From the NCBI RefSeq assembly GCF_009795885.1, contig NZ_WTEV01000020.1, positions 1 through 47,064 of the forward strand: a stretch of 47,064 nucleotides of DNA. Direction: 5' to 3'. The notes beneath the pieces were generated by a model. The model made no database searches, was not told the DNA's origin, and saw only the letters and a program-made list of their open reading frames with translations. Origin of the DNA: Gilliamella sp. Pas-s25. Its GTDB lineage: Bacteria > Pseudomonadota > Gammaproteobacteria > Enterobacterales > Orbaceae. Position 1 is the stretch's first letter. Each line of letters starts with the position of its first letter. The position numbers and the translations under genes are program-made. This document shows positions 31,614 to 40,746 of the stretch, piece by piece.

Positions 31614-32172
31614 TATTCAAAGTGGCGATATCATCTTTCAAAGCCTTAACGAAGATGATGATTTTAGTGACGCTATAAACCGTTCTGGTGCAGTGCCTAA
31701 CATGGATGAGATAACAAAAAATATCAATCATGTCGGTTTATATATTGGCAATAATAGCGTCATTGAAGCCACACAAAAATATGGCGTGATTGAACAATCT
31801 TTGACTGACTTTGTTGGTGCGGCTAGACGTAATATCATTGGTAGAATCCATGATTTGGCTGTTATTCAAAATGCATTAAAGCGAGCTAAACATTGCTTAG
31901 GTTCACCTTACAATCATAGCTTTAATCAAAATACAGATGGGTTTTATTGCAGTGAACTAATTACTTATGCTTTTAAAACTAAACAAGGTAGTGATTATTT
32001 CGCATTATATCCAATGAATTTTAAGGATGTAACGACAAATCAAATTTTGCCTTATTGGATTGATTATTATCGCGATCTAAAACAGAGCATCCCACAACAA
32101 GAGCTTGGTTCGCATCCCCAACAATTACTCAGACAAAAACATTTATTCAAGACAATCCTAACACTTGAATGA
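31597..32172 (+). CDS. YiiX/YebB-like permuted NlpC/P60 cysteine hydrolase
   Basis: Predicted papain-like amidase/hydrolase of the permuted NlpC/P60 group. 191 aa. The N-terminal IQSGDIIFQ, INHVGLYIG with the catalytic His near residue 45, and FYCSELITYAF with the catalytic Cys (~117) define the family. No signal peptide, so a cytoplasmic or lipid-associated role is possible. The start is GTG 31597, overlapping the last 17 bases of bioY; no internal Met lies near the conserved N-terminus. Substrate unknown; its link to biotin control would be indirect, through the shared transcript. Confidence 0.8.
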   Translation: MLKINNIQSGDIIFQSLNEDDDFSDAINRSGAVPNMDEITKNINHVGLYIGNNSVIEATQKYGVIEQSLTDFVGAARRNIIGRIHDLAVIQNALKRAKHCLGSPYNHSFNQNTDGFYCSELITYAFKTKQGSDYFALYPMNFKDVTTNQILPYWIDYYRDLKQSIPQQELGSHPQQLLRQKHLFKTILTLE

Positions 32173-32213
32173 TTATAAAGGAGGCAAGTTCATACAAAAA
32201 AAGCATTTAACTA

Positions 32214-32242
32214 TTGACATAGCGCCATAAAATCTATAATAT
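32214..32242 (+). promoter_or_regulatory. Promoter of the tRNA-Asn gene
   Basis: A perfect TTGACA (32214-32219) is followed by TATAAT (32235-32240, 15-base spacing) overlapping TAATAT (32237-32242, 17-base spacing). The GC-rich stretch GCGCGC (32243-32248) just after it is typical of stringently controlled stable-RNA promoters. Confidence 0.8.
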
Positions 32243-32259
32243 GCGCGCTACATTTCGGT

Positions 32260-32335
32260 TCCTCCATAGTTCAGTCGGTAGAACGGCGGACTGTTAATCC
32301 GTATGTCACAGGTTCAAGTCCTGTTGGAGGAGCCA
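32260..32335 (+). tRNA. tRNA-Asn (GTT)
   Basis: The 76-nt cloverleaf is complete with encoded CCA. Acceptor arm TCCTCCA pairs with TGGAGGA, the anticodon loop is CTGTTAA with anticodon GTT, the D-arm is GTTCAGTCGGTAGAAC, and the T-arm ACAGG-TTCAAGT-CCTGT. The sequence closely matches E. coli asnT. No clear terminator follows. Confidence 0.98.
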
Positions 32336-32546
32336 ATTTCTAAATTCCAAAACCATCTTAGATAAATTACCTCTACCAAACTTCTTTTTTCTTCCAAATT
32401 TTTATCCTGTTGATATCAAAAGTCTATATTGTATTTGCGAAAAAATTATTCATAATAATTCAATAATAAATTTATCTTTAGATATGTATAATGTCATTGA
32501 ACCATGATTTTTGGTGATAATATTTATAGGCAAGGAACCTTTATTA

Positions 32547-33275
32547 ATGCATATACATTTTATTATTCATGAAGCTTTCGAAGCACCTGGTGCCTATGAG
32601 CTATGGGCTAGCATGCATCATCACTCCATAACCTATTGTCGCGTTTATCTTGGTGAACCACTTCCTAATTGCATTGATGATATCGACTTTCTTATTGTTA
32701 TGGGTGGTCCACAATCACCGTCAACAACCAAACAAGAGTGTGCTCATTTTGATTCTATAGCAGAACAAGCTGTGATCTTATCTATGATAAATGCCGGTAA
32801 AATAGTTATTGGCGTGTGTCTAGGCGCTCAATTAATTGGTGAGGCGTTAGGCGCAAGTCATGCCCAAAGCCCAGAAAAAGAGATTGGAAAATTCCCAATT
32901 ACATTAACGCAACTGGGTAAAACCAATCCTCTATTTGCTGATTTTGGCAATACATTAGAAGTCGGTCATTGGCACAATGATATGCCTGGTTTAACCCAAG
33001 ATGCCCAAATTATAGCTTATAGTGCAGGCTGCCCTCGGCAAATCATTGCTTATAATGACTTCGTTTATGGATTTCAATGCCATATGGAGTTCACGCCTGA
33101 AGTCGTTGAATTGCTGATTGCCCATTCGCAAAAAGAGCTTAAACAAGCTGCAAATTACCGCTTTGTTGATACGCCTGATACGCTTCGCTCGCATGATTAC
33201 ACGACAATGAATCAAAAACTTTTCGCTTTTCTCGACAAGTTGAGCGAGCACTATCTGTCATCTTTAGAAAAATAA
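32547..33275 (+). CDS. Class I glutamine amidotransferase-like protein
   Basis: A stand-alone GATase1 domain of 242 aa. The nucleophile elbow is GVCLGAQLIGEAL with Cys91; the His179/Glu181 pair is in GFQCHMEFT. All three catalytic residues are intact. The oxyanion region MGGPQSP is also present. Start ATG 32547 is chosen for AAGGA ten bases upstream and for MHIHFIIHEAFE alignment; the frame extends 12 codons upstream. Similar proteins are annotated as GMP-synthase-like amidotransferases or gamma-glutamyl hydrolases. The acceptor substrate cannot be told. Confidence 0.85.
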   Translation: MHIHFIIHEAFEAPGAYELWASMHHHSITYCRVYLGEPLPNCIDDIDFLIVMGGPQSPSTTKQECAHFDSIAEQAVILSMINAGKIVIGVCLGAQLIGEALGASHAQSPEKEIGKFPITLTQLGKTNPLFADFGNTLEVGHWHNDMPGLTQDAQIIAYSAGCPRQIIAYNDFVYGFQCHMEFTPEVVELLIAHSQKELKQAANYRFVDTPDTLRSHDYTTMNQKLFAFLDKLSEHYLSSLEK

Positions 33276-33310
33276 CTGATTATATATTGTAGATAAAGGA
33301 ATGGAAAAAT

Positions 33311-34138
33311 ATGAAGGATATCATTGTCGATAAACCGATAAAACGCAGTAAATTAAGGCTAAAATTAGGCAAAGAGTATTTTATTTTAAAGAGAAAATTT
33401 GAGTGGTGGCGGCATCGTCACGCCTATAGTACTGTCGACATCAATAATAATACTTGTTGTTATTCACACAAAAAACATCAGTCTGTTTTATTAAGGCAAC
33501 TAAAAGATGTTGATATGTATTTACAATATAATAAAATCACTAATCTTAGATTAGCCATTGAAAAACTTAATGGTTCAATCATTAAGCCCAATCAACGTTT
33601 TTCGATCTGGCAAAAAGTAGGACGCCCATCGAAAAAACGAGGATTTTTAGAAGGACTATCATTACATAACGGGCAGATAGGCAAAGACATTGGCGGAGGA
33701 TTATGCCAATTAGGTAATTTGATTTATTGGATCGTGTTACATTCTGATCTCACCATTACGGAGCGTTGGCGGCATAGTTTTGATGTTTTCCCCGATATCA
33801 ATCGTACGATTCCTTTTGCTTGTGGCGCAACCTTGTCTTATAACTATGTTGATTTACAATTAATCAATAAAACCAATATCACTTACCGGCTTAATCTTTG
33901 GCTTGATGATCAGTATTTACATGGTGAATTACTTGCTGATACCCCCTTAACTCATCATTATGTAATCCTAGAAACCGATCATCGCATTGAACAACAGTGG
34001 TGGGGAGGCTATACCAGACATAATAAAATATGGCAACGCAAAACACATTTAATTGATAACCATGTCGAAGAAAAGCTCATCAGCGAAAATCACGCAATTA
34101 TGATGTATACCCCATTTATAGCAAGTAATGAAAGCTAA
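33311..34138 (+). CDS. VanW-family protein
   Basis: 275 aa. The VanW signature is KPNQRFSIWQKVGRPSKKRG followed by the invariant-looking GKDIGGGLCQLGNLIYW. VanW proteins occur in vancomycin-resistance operons and widely elsewhere, with no settled activity. No signal peptide is visible; the N-terminus is very basic. It follows the amidotransferase gene by 35 bases with AAAGGAATGG as ribosome site, so the two may be co-transcribed. No van genes are nearby, and resistance should not be inferred. Confidence 0.85.
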   Translation: MKDIIVDKPIKRSKLRLKLGKEYFILKRKFEWWRHRHAYSTVDINNNTCCYSHKKHQSVLLRQLKDVDMYLQYNKITNLRLAIEKLNGSIIKPNQRFSIWQKVGRPSKKRGFLEGLSLHNGQIGKDIGGGLCQLGNLIYWIVLHSDLTITERWRHSFDVFPDINRTIPFACGATLSYNYVDLQLINKTNITYRLNLWLDDQYLHGELLADTPLTHHYVILETDHRIEQQWWGGYTRHNKIWQRKTHLIDNHVEEKLISENHAIMMYTPFIASNES

Positions 34139-34177
34139 TTGGAAAAATAATAATCACCCTAATTACAGATAGCCACT

Positions 34178-34224
34178 AACTATCTAAGTGATAGTTTGAG
34201 GGCTATACTAATAGCCCGTATACT
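34178..34224 (+). promoter_or_regulatory. sodA promoter region with two inverted repeats
   Basis: TTGAGG (34196-34201) and TATACT (34219-34224) are 17 bases apart, a good promoter. Two 7-bp inverted repeats overlap it: AACTATC/GATAGTT (34178-34196) touching the -35 box, and GGGCTAT/ATAGCCC (34200-34217) filling the spacer. They may be operators or a terminator for the VanW gene. I could not match them to Fur, SoxS or ArcA consensus. Confidence 0.5.
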
Positions 34225-34274
34225 CACAAGATAAAGTAGTTAATAATACCTAATATATGAAAGGAGCAAATTTC

Positions 34275-34901
34275 ATGGCTTATACTTTACCTCCCTTACC
34301 TTATGCTTATGATGCATTAGAACCTTATATTGATTCTGAAACAATGCATCTTCATCACGATAAACATCATCAAACCTATGTCAACAATGCCAATGCTATC
34401 ATTGAAACTTTATCTGCTGAAATTAAAGAATTTAGCCCAAGCGATTTATTAAAAAATTTAGATAAAGTACCCGCTGATAAACTTACAGGCATTAAAAATA
34501 ACGTAGGTGGTCATGTTAATCACACTCTTTTTTGGGAACTATTAAAAGTCGGTACCGAGCTTAAAGGTGAACTTAAAGCAGCCATCGAAAAAGATTTTGG
34601 TTCAGTTGATGCATTTAAAGAAAAATTTGCAGCAGCGGCAGCCACTCGATTTGGATCTGGTTGGGCTTGGTTAGTATTACAAAATGGTAAACTTGAAGTT
34701 GTTTCAACAGCTAACCAAGATTCACCATTGATGGGCGAAAAATTTGCTGGTGTTTCTGGTACACCTATCCTAACGCTTGATGTTTGGGAACATGCTTATT
34801 ACTTGAAATACCAAAATCGTCGTGTTGATTACATCGGTGCATTTTGGAATGTAGTTAACTGGGATAAAGTTGCTGAGCTATATGCTGAAGCAAAAAAATA
34901 A
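34275..34901 (+). CDS. sodA: Superoxide dismutase, Mn type (SodA)
   Basis: Dismutates superoxide in the cytoplasm. 208 aa from ATG 34275 with AAAGGAGC eight bases upstream; an in-frame ATG at 34257 precedes the ribosome site and is unlikely. Metal ligands are His27 (MHLHHDKHH), a His in [10 protein letters not shown], and Asp and His in [25 protein letters not shown] and NQDSPLMG match SodA more than iron SodB. Confidence 0.94.
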   Translation: MAYTLPPLPYAYDALEPYIDSETMHLHHDKHHQTYVNNANAIIETLSAEIKEFSPSDLLKNLDKVPADKLTGIKNNVGGHVNHTLFWELLKVGTELKGELKAAIEKDFGSVDAFKEKFAAAAATRFGSGWAWLVLQNGKLEVVSTANQDSPLMGEKFAGVSGTPILTLDVWEHAYYLKYQNRRVDYIGAFWNVVNWDKVAELYAEAKK

Positions 34902-34929
34902 TTCGGTTGCACTCATTATTTTCAACTTA

Positions 34930-34964
34930 AAAGATGGCGCTTGTTGCGCCATCTTTGCTTTTCA
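34930..34964 (+). terminator. Terminator of sodA
   Basis: A perfect 11-bp stem, AAAGATGGCGC (34930-34940) with GCGCCATCTTT (34946-34956), has loop TTGTT. GCTTTT follows. Confidence 0.82.
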
Positions 34965-35012
34965 AACCAATACTTCATTTATCAACTTCAAGCCAAAAAT
35001 GGCAATTGGCAA

Positions 35013-35042
35013 TTGCTAAATTATGCCCAAATCCGCTACAAT
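35013..35042 (+). promoter_or_regulatory. Candidate promoter of prfB-lysS
   Basis: TTGCTA (35013-35018) and TACAAT (35037-35042) are 18 bases apart, 47 bases before the prfB ATG. TTGGCA at 35006 is too far for pairing with the same -10. Confidence 0.5.
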
Positions 35043-35088
35043 GAACGCTTGTTAAAAAATCATGAAACTGAGCAAACCAATTTAAATC

Positions 35089-36187
35089 ATGTTTGAAATT
35101 AATCCTGTTAAATCAAAGATAGCAGAACTTACCGAACGCACAGCTGTGATTCGGGGGTATCTTTGACTATGATCTAAAAAAAGAACGGCTCGAAGAAGTT
35201 AATGCTGAATTAGAGCAATCTGAAGTTTGGGCCGACCCCGAAAAAGCACAAGCGTTAGGTAAAGAGCGCGTTGCACTAGACGAAATTATCAATACTATCA
35301 ATTCGTTAAATCAAGGTCTTGACGATGTTGAAGGTTTACTTGAGCTGGCTATTGAAGCGGACGATCAAGAGACTTTCGATGAAGCAAATAGCGAACTTGA
35401 ACAACTAGAAAAAAAACTGGCCGGACTTGAGTTTCGGCGTATGTTTTCAGGCAATTACGATAGTGCAGATTGTTATTTGGATATTCAATCTGGATCGGGC
35501 GGTACTGAAGCACAAGATTGGGCTGAAATGCTACTGAGAATGTATTTGCGTTGGGCTGAATCAAAAGGCTTTGCAACCGAGGTAATGGAAGTCTCTGATG
35601 GCGATGTTGCCGGTATTAAATCAGCAACTATTAAAGTATCCGGTGATTATGCTTACGGTTGGTTACGTACTGAAACAGGTGTGCATCGCCTTGTCCGTAA
35701 AAGTCCATTTGATTCAGGCAATCGACGTCACACCTCGTTTTCGTCAGTATTTGTTTATCCTGAAATTGATGATGATATTGATATCGACATTAACCCAGCT
35801 GATCTTCGCATTGATGTATACCGTGCATCGGGTGCGGGTGGGCAGCATGTGAATAAAACTGAGTCTGCTGTACGTATTACCCATGTGCCAACCGGTATTG
35901 TGACGCAGTGTCAAAATAACCGTTCACAACATAGCAATAAAGATCAAGCCATGAAACAGTTAAAAGCAAAACTGTATGAGCTTGAGATGCAGAAAAAAAA
36001 TGCCGAAAAACAACAGATGGAAGAAAACAAATCTGACATCGGCTGGGGTAGTCAAATTCGCTCTTACGTACTTGATGATTCGCGTATTAAAGATTTACGC
36101 ACTGGCGTTGAAACACGTAATACACAGGCCGTATTAGATGGCAATTTAGATCAATTTATTGAAGAAAGCTTGAAAGCAGGGTTATAA
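35089..36187 (+). CDS. prfB: Peptide chain release factor 2, with programmed +1 frameshift
   Basis: RF2 ends translation at UGA and UAA. The gene is in two frames. ATG 35089 reads 25 codons ([20 protein letters not shown]...) to an in-frame TGA at 35164-35166. The ribosome then slips +1 on CTT|TGAC and continues from GAC at 35165 to 36187, giving 365 aa as in E. coli. The slippery site is CGGGGGTATCTTTGAC, so the internal Shine-Dalgarno-like run is GGGGG. The body carries the stop-reading SPF motif in [11 protein letters not shown] and catalytic GGQ in [13 protein letters not shown]. Low RF2 favours slippage, which is autoregulation. lysS follows after 32 bases. Confidence 0.97.
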
Positions 36188-36219
36188 AAACAGCTTAGTT
36201 ATAAATAAAAGGGAAAACT

Positions 36220-37737
36220 ATGTCAACACAGCAGCAAGAGCAACAAAACCAAATTGAAGAGTTAAATAACGAACTAAAAGTACGTCGCGAAAAGCTCGCT
36301 CACCTTCGGGAACAAGGTGTTGCTTTTCCTAATGATTTTCGCCGTGATGCGATTTCCAATGATCTCCACAAACAGTATGGCGATAAAACTAACGAAGAAC
36401 TTATTGAAAACAAAATTACTGTAACAGTTGCTGGGCGTATGATGATGCGCCGTATTATGGGTAAAGCGTCGTTTGTTTCTTTGCAAGATGTTGCTGGGCA
36501 GATCCAACTTTATGTTACCCGCGATGATCTCCCTGAAGGTTTTTATAACGAACAATTTAAAAAATGGGATTTAGGTGATATTGTCGGTGCGAAAGGCTAC
36601 CTATTTAAAACGAAAACAGGCGAACTTTCTATTCATTGTGAAGAAATTCGCTTATTAACCAAAGCACTACGTCCATTACCTGATAAGTTTCATGGACTTG
36701 CCGATCAAGAAATGCGCTATCGTCAACGTTACTTGGATCTTATCACCAATCAAGAGTCAAGAGAGACGTTTAAGGCTCGTTCAAAAGTGGTTAGCGAAAT
36801 CCGTAACTTTATGCTTGAACATCACTTTATGGAAGTTGAAACTCCAATGATGCAAGTCATTCCAGGTGGAGCATCAGCTAAACCATTTATTACGCATCAC
36901 AATGCACTTGATTTAGATATGTATATGCGTATTGCACCCGAACTTTATTTAAAACGTTTAGTTGTTGGTGGTTTTGAGCGTGTTTTTGAAATTAACCGTA
37001 ACTTCCGTAATGAAGGCGTATCGCCAAGACATAATCCAGAATTTACCATGATGGAAATGTATATGGCTTATGCTGATTATAAAGATCTAATTGTGTTAAC
37101 AGAAGCCTTATTCCGTCGTTTAGCGATTGCAGTGACAGGTGATGCTGTTGTGCAATATGGCGATCATACCTTTGATTTTGGCAAACCATTTGTAAAAATG
37201 ACGATGCGTGAAGCCATTTGCCATTATCGTCCTGAAACCAATAATGCCGATTTAGATGATTTTGAAAAAGCGTGTACCATTGCGCAATCTATTGGTATTA
37301 AGATTGAAAAAGGCTGGGGACTTGGTCGGGTTGTCACTGAAATTTTTGAAGAAGTGGCTGAAGCAAATTTAATTCAACCAACGTTTATTACTGAATATCC
37401 TGCAGAAGTATCACCACTTGCTCGCCGTAACGATGACAACCCATTTGTTACTGATCGATTCGAATTCTTTATTGGTGGTCGTGAAATTGGTAATGGATTT
37501 TCAGAACTTAATGATGCGGAAGATCAAGCACAGCGCTTTGCTGACCAAGTGTCACAAAAAGATGCGGGTGATGATGAAGCCATGTTTTATGATGAAGATT
37601 ATATTACTGCACTTGAACACGGCTTACCACCTACAGCAGGACTTGGGATTGGTATTGACCGCACCGTGATGCTATTTACCAATAGTCATACTATTCGTGA
37701 TGTTATTTTATTCCCGACTATGCGTCCAATCAAATAA
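36220..37737 (+). CDS. lysS: Lysyl-tRNA synthetase, class II
   Basis: Charges tRNA-Lys with lysine. 505 aa, identical in length to E. coli LysS. The N-terminal OB fold for the anticodon (~65-150) is followed by motif 1, motif 2 ([20 protein letters not shown]) and motif 3 ([13 protein letters not shown]). The prfB-lysS pair is the standard gammaproteobacterial arrangement. Confidence 0.98.
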   Translation: MSTQQQEQQNQIEELNNELKVRREKLAHLREQGVAFPNDFRRDAISNDLHKQYGDKTNEELIENKITVTVAGRMMMRRIMGKASFVSLQDVAGQIQLYVTRDDLPEGFYNEQFKKWDLGDIVGAKGYLFKTKTGELSIHCEEIRLLTKALRPLPDKFHGLADQEMRYRQRYLDLITNQESRETFKARSKVVSEIRNFMLEHHFMEVETPMMQVIPGGASAKPFITHHNALDLDMYMRIAPELYLKRLVVGGFERVFEINRNFRNEGVSPRHNPEFTMMEMYMAYADYKDLIVLTEALFRRLAIAVTGDAVVQYGDHTFDFGKPFVKMTMREAICHYRPETNNADLDDFEKACTIAQSIGIKIEKGWGLGRVVTEIFEEVAEANLIQPTFITEYPAEVSPLARRNDDNPFVTDRFEFFIGGREIGNGFSELNDAEDQAQRFADQVSQKDAGDDEAMFYDEDYITALEHGLPPTAGLGIGIDRTVMLFTNSHTIRDVILFPTMRPIK

Positions 37738-37750
37738 ATAACTTTTTACT

Positions 37751-37788
37751 AAAAACACACTTATTTTATGATAAGTGTGTTTTTATAC
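37751..37788 (+). terminator. Terminator of prfB-lysS
   Basis: A perfect 14-bp stem, AAAAACACACTTAT (37751-37764) with ATAAGTGTGTTTTT (37771-37784), has loop TTTATG, 13 bases after the lysS stop. Confidence 0.88.
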
Positions 37789-37828
37789 TCAAACACTTTT
37801 ATACTCAAACACTTTTATACTCAAACAC
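37785..37828 (+). repeat. 16-bp tandem repeat, 2.75 copies
   Basis: The unit ATACTCAAACACTTTT occurs at 37785-37800 and 37801-37816, then a partial copy at 37817-37828. It starts at the last base of the lysS terminator stem. Copies are perfect, which suggests recent slippage. No coding or protein-binding role is visible. Confidence 0.85.
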
Positions 37829-37830
37829 AT

Positions 37831-37854
37831 AGTTTCCTGAAACTTTTTGACAAA
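37831..37854 (+). repeat. Dispersed intergenic element, copy 3
   Basis: AGTTTCCTGAAACT followed by TTTTGACAAA. It keeps the palindrome of copy 2 but with a paired change on both arms (ACTTT/AAAGT becomes AGTTT/AAACT), which is the pattern expected if pairing of the arms matters. From here to 38020 I see no other signal. Confidence 0.6.
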
Positions 37855-38020
37855 CAACTGTAATAACCATATAAAAACCTTCACTTTATCACGGATAAGC
37901 AGCTTATATCATAAATAAAATTGTAAAATGCATTGAATAAAAACAGGCAACATAATTTTATACATAAGTTGTGTACTAACTATGAGGTATCTACCTACCT
38001 ATTCAATTTTTAGGTTATAT

Positions 38021-38442
38021 TTTTTGTAAAAAATATTCAGGAGTCTATACCGTTTCGTGATTAATTGAGCATTTGTAGCATCAATCAGTCATAACCATGG
38101 TATCAATCAACAATTCACAAAATAGCTTGCCCACCAATGCATAAGAAAACAGAAAGAGATGGTGACTTTAATGAAAATGGGATATGCACGTTTAAGTGAT
38201 ATTTTTGTAAAAAATATTCAGGAGTCTATACCGTTTCGTGATTAATTGAGCATTTATAGCATCAATTAGTCATAACCATGGTATCAATCAACAATTCACA
38301 AAATAGCTTGCCCACCAATGCATAAGAAAACAAAAAGAGATGGTGACTTTAATGAAAATGGGATATGCACGTTTAAGTGATATTTTTGTAAAAAATATTC
38401 AGGAGTCTATACCGTTTGGTGATTAATTGAGAATTTATAATA
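38021..38442 (+). repeat. 181-bp tandem repeat, two full copies and one partial
   Basis: Copies start at 38021, 38202 and 38383; the last breaks off near 38442. The period is exactly 181 and the copies differ at only a few bases. Each begins with the inverted form of the dispersed element (TTTGTAAAAAATATTCAGGA...TATACCG). Each full unit ends with a short frame starting MKMGYARLSD, with GAGATGGTGA before it, which reads across into the next unit and stops after 24 codons (38171-38245 and 38352-38426). MKxGYARLS recalls the N-terminus of serine recombinases, so these may be remnants of an invertase or resolvase gene. No catalytic Ser-containing continuation is present. Confidence 0.85.
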
Positions 38443-38452
38443 ATAGGTTAAC

Positions 38453-38495
38453 ATAGCCATATTATGGCTATCGTTGACTATAAATATAGTCAACG
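38453..38495 (-). terminator. Two adjacent hairpins downstream of uraA
   Basis: Inverted repeats ATAGCCATA/TATGGCTAT (38453-38471, 1-base centre) and CGTTGACTATA/TATAGTCAACG (38472-38495, 2-base centre) abut each other 14 bases beyond the uraA stop. Neither has a T-run on the minus strand, so they may be 3'-end stabilisers or binding sites rather than classic terminators. Confidence 0.5.
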
Positions 38496-38509
38496 AAATG
38501 TGAATTAAT

Positions 38510-39778
38510 TTAGTGGCTATCAGTCGGTTTAACTTGATGTGGTAAGATCAGATTTAACACAATGGCTAAAATACCACACAAACTGATACCTTGTAGAGCA
38601 TATGACCCAAAATCAAAAATCATTCCACCAATTCCAAAAACTAAGACTAATGAGACAATACACATATTTCGAGGCACGGATAGATCTACTTTATGTTTGA
38701 CTAAGATATTAATGCCTACTGATGCAATTGAACCAAACAATAGCACCATAATTCCCCCCATGACTACAGTTGGAATTGATCCTAAAAATGCACCGATTTT
38801 ACCAATAAAAGACATTAAAATAGCCCAAATTGCCGCCCATGTCATAACGCGAGTTTTAAAATTACGCGTTAATGTAACCGCACCAATCACTTCGGCATAA
38901 GTAATACAAGGTGGTCCACCAAAAAATCCAGCTGTCGAAGTTGCTAATCCATCACCGAGTAATGTGCGCTGTAAACCAGGATCACGCGTATAATCTTTAC
39001 CTGTAACAGTACTAATTGCCATAATATCACCAACATGTTCAATGGTTGGTGCAATCACAATTGGCAGCATATACAAAATCGCTTGCCAGTGAAATTCAGG
39101 AAACGTGAAATCAGGTACTTTAAACCATGGTGCATCAATCACCGGTTGAAAATTGACAATACCAAACAAACAAGAAAGCGCATAACCAACCACAATACCA
39201 GAAATAATTGGTAATAATTTTAAAAACCCTTTTGCCCAAATAGCCACCACTAAAGTTGTTAATAGTGAAGCCATTGAAATAAGAATCAATTGATAATTTT
39301 CTGCTTGCAGGCCACTATCTTTACCCATTGCCATCCCAACAGTAACCGGTGCAAGCGATAAGCCAATAACCATAATAATTGGACCGGTCACAACCGGTGG
39401 TAAAATGCGGTCAATAACATCACTACCATTCATTTTGACTAAAAAAGCAAAAAGCATAAATACAAAACCAGCGGCAACTAAACCACCTAACGTAGCGGGG
39501 ATCCCCCACTGAGCAACACCAAATGAGATAGGGGCAATAAAAGCAAATGATGAAGCTAAAAATACCGGCACTTTACCTTTAGTGGTTAATTGAAATAGTA
39601 AAGTACCAACTCCAGCAGTAAACAGCGCTACATTTGGATTTAACCCCGTTAACAACGGTACTAACACTAATGCACCAAATGCGACAAATAACATTTGTGC
39701 GCCAGTAAAAATATCCTGCCAAGAATGCTTATGCAGAGATGTTATATTTTTTGTTTTGTCTGTTGTGATATTGCTCAC
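38510..39778 (-). CDS. uraA: Uracil permease (NCS2 family)
   Basis: Inner-membrane uracil:proton symporter of the NCS2 family. 422 aa with about 14 membrane segments. Matching regions are FGALVLVPLLTGLNP, FLASSFAFIAPI, the substrate Glu in the APTIEHVGDIMA helix and GFFGGPPCITYAEVIGA. Placement after upp strongly supports uracil over xanthine. Start ATG 39778; upp lies 92 bases upstream with a hairpin between. Confidence 0.92.
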   Translation of the reverse strand: MSNITTDKTKNITSLHKHSWQDIFTGAQMLFVAFGALVLVPLLTGLNPNVALFTAGVGTLLFQLTTKGKVPVFLASSFAFIAPISFGVAQWGIPATLGGLVAAGFVFMLFAFLVKMNGSDVIDRILPPVVTGPIIMVIGLSLAPVTVGMAMGKDSGLQAENYQLILISMASLLTTLVVAIWAKGFLKLLPIISGIVVGYALSCLFGIVNFQPVIDAPWFKVPDFTFPEFHWQAILYMLPIVIAPTIEHVGDIMAISTVTGKDYTRDPGLQRTLLGDGLATSTAGFFGGPPCITYAEVIGAVTLTRNFKTRVMTWAAIWAILMSFIGKIGAFLGSIPTVVMGGIMVLLFGSIASVGINILVKHKVDLSVPRNMCIVSLVLVFGIGGMIFDFGSYALQGISLCGILAIVLNLILPHQVKPTDSH

Positions 39779-39834
39779 ATCGCGCCTCTCTTACTTAACT
39801 AATTTGTTGTATAACTTGCCTAATTGACAGGCAT

Positions 39835-39855
39835 AAAAAAACCGGATTAACCGGT
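39835..39855 (-). terminator. Attenuator-like hairpin between upp and uraA
   Basis: Read on the minus strand, ACCGG-TTAAT-CCGGT (39855-39841) is followed by at least six T. A short intrinsic terminator inside the two-gene unit would lower uraA expression relative to upp. Confidence 0.65.
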
Positions 39856-39870
39856 CTAAAATTTGAGATT

Positions 39871-40497
39871 TTATTTTGTGCCGAAGATTTTATCTCCAGC
39901 GTCCCCAAGTCCTGGCAATATGTAGCCTTTTTCGTTCAACCTCTCATCGATTGATGCGGTATAAAGTTCAACGTCAGGATGAGCTTGTTCAAGCACTTTA
40001 ATGCCTTCTGGTGCAGCAACCAAAACTAATACTTTAATATTTTTACAACCTGCTTTTTTAAGCAGATCGATCGTCGCAACCATTGAACCGCCTGTTGCCA
40101 GCATTGGATCAACAACCAAAGCCATTCGCTCTTCAATATCAGAGGTTAACTTTTCGAAATAAGGAACTGGTTCAAGTGTCTCTTCGTTACGGTAAAAACC
40201 CACAACGCTAATTCGGGCGCTTGGTATATGTTCAAGCACACCATCCATCATACCTAAACCCGCACGTAAAATTGGTACCACCGTAATTTTTTTACCTTTA
40301 ATTCGTTCAACTTGCACAGGTCCACACCAACCTTTTATAGTCACTGTTTCAGTTGGTAAATCAGCAGTTGCTTCATAAGTTAATAAACTGCCAACTTCGC
40401 TGGCAAGATCACGAAAGTCTTTGGTGCTAATATCGTGTTCGCGCATTAATCCAATTTTATGGCGTACAAGAGGATGTTTTACTTCAACTATTTTCAT
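39871..40497 (-). CDS. upp: Uracil phosphoribosyltransferase
   Basis: Salvages uracil with PRPP to give UMP. 208 aa, same as E. coli. The PRPP loop is [11 protein letters not shown] (~128-138); the uracil-binding tail is [19 protein letters not shown] precedes the ATG. It is the first gene of upp-uraA, coupling uracil capture with uptake. Confidence 0.97.
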   Translation of the reverse strand: MKIVEVKHPLVRHKIGLMREHDISTKDFRDLASEVGSLLTYEATADLPTETVTIKGWCGPVQVERIKGKKITVVPILRAGLGMMDGVLEHIPSARISVVGFYRNEETLEPVPYFEKLTSDIEERMALVVDPMLATGGSMVATIDLLKKAGCKNIKVLVLVAAPEGIKVLEQAHPDVELYTASIDERLNEKGYILPGLGDAGDKIFGTK

Positions 40498-40746
40498 GGA
40501 GGGCCTCAGTGCTATTTTCTATAATCTGTTAATCGGTATAAATAACCACTGAGCGATAATTCTAACATAGTTATCATTTTATGAAAACCTCGAATCAACA
40601 AGCTATCAATGATATAACTATCGATAAAAAAATAAAAAATAGGAAATTTAATCATAAAAATAATTTTTATTTTCATTTTATTTTCATTAAAATAACTAAT
40701 ATAAATAACTTGTTTTATTAATTAAACTAAAAAGGAATATAAAGAA

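Noticed and set aside
33311..34138. Vancomycin-resistance role for the VanW protein
   Set aside because: Only the family signature is present; no vanH/A/X genes are nearby, and VanW proteins are common outside resistance operons.
35441..36187. RF2 read as a shorter protein starting at an internal ATG
   Set aside because: The conserved N-terminal domain is encoded upstream and joined by the programmed frameshift at 35164; this is not a pseudogene or truncation.
38021..38442. Possible CRISPR array
   Set aside because: The unit is a 181-bp direct tandem repeat with no short repeat/unique spacer alternation, and no cas genes are present.
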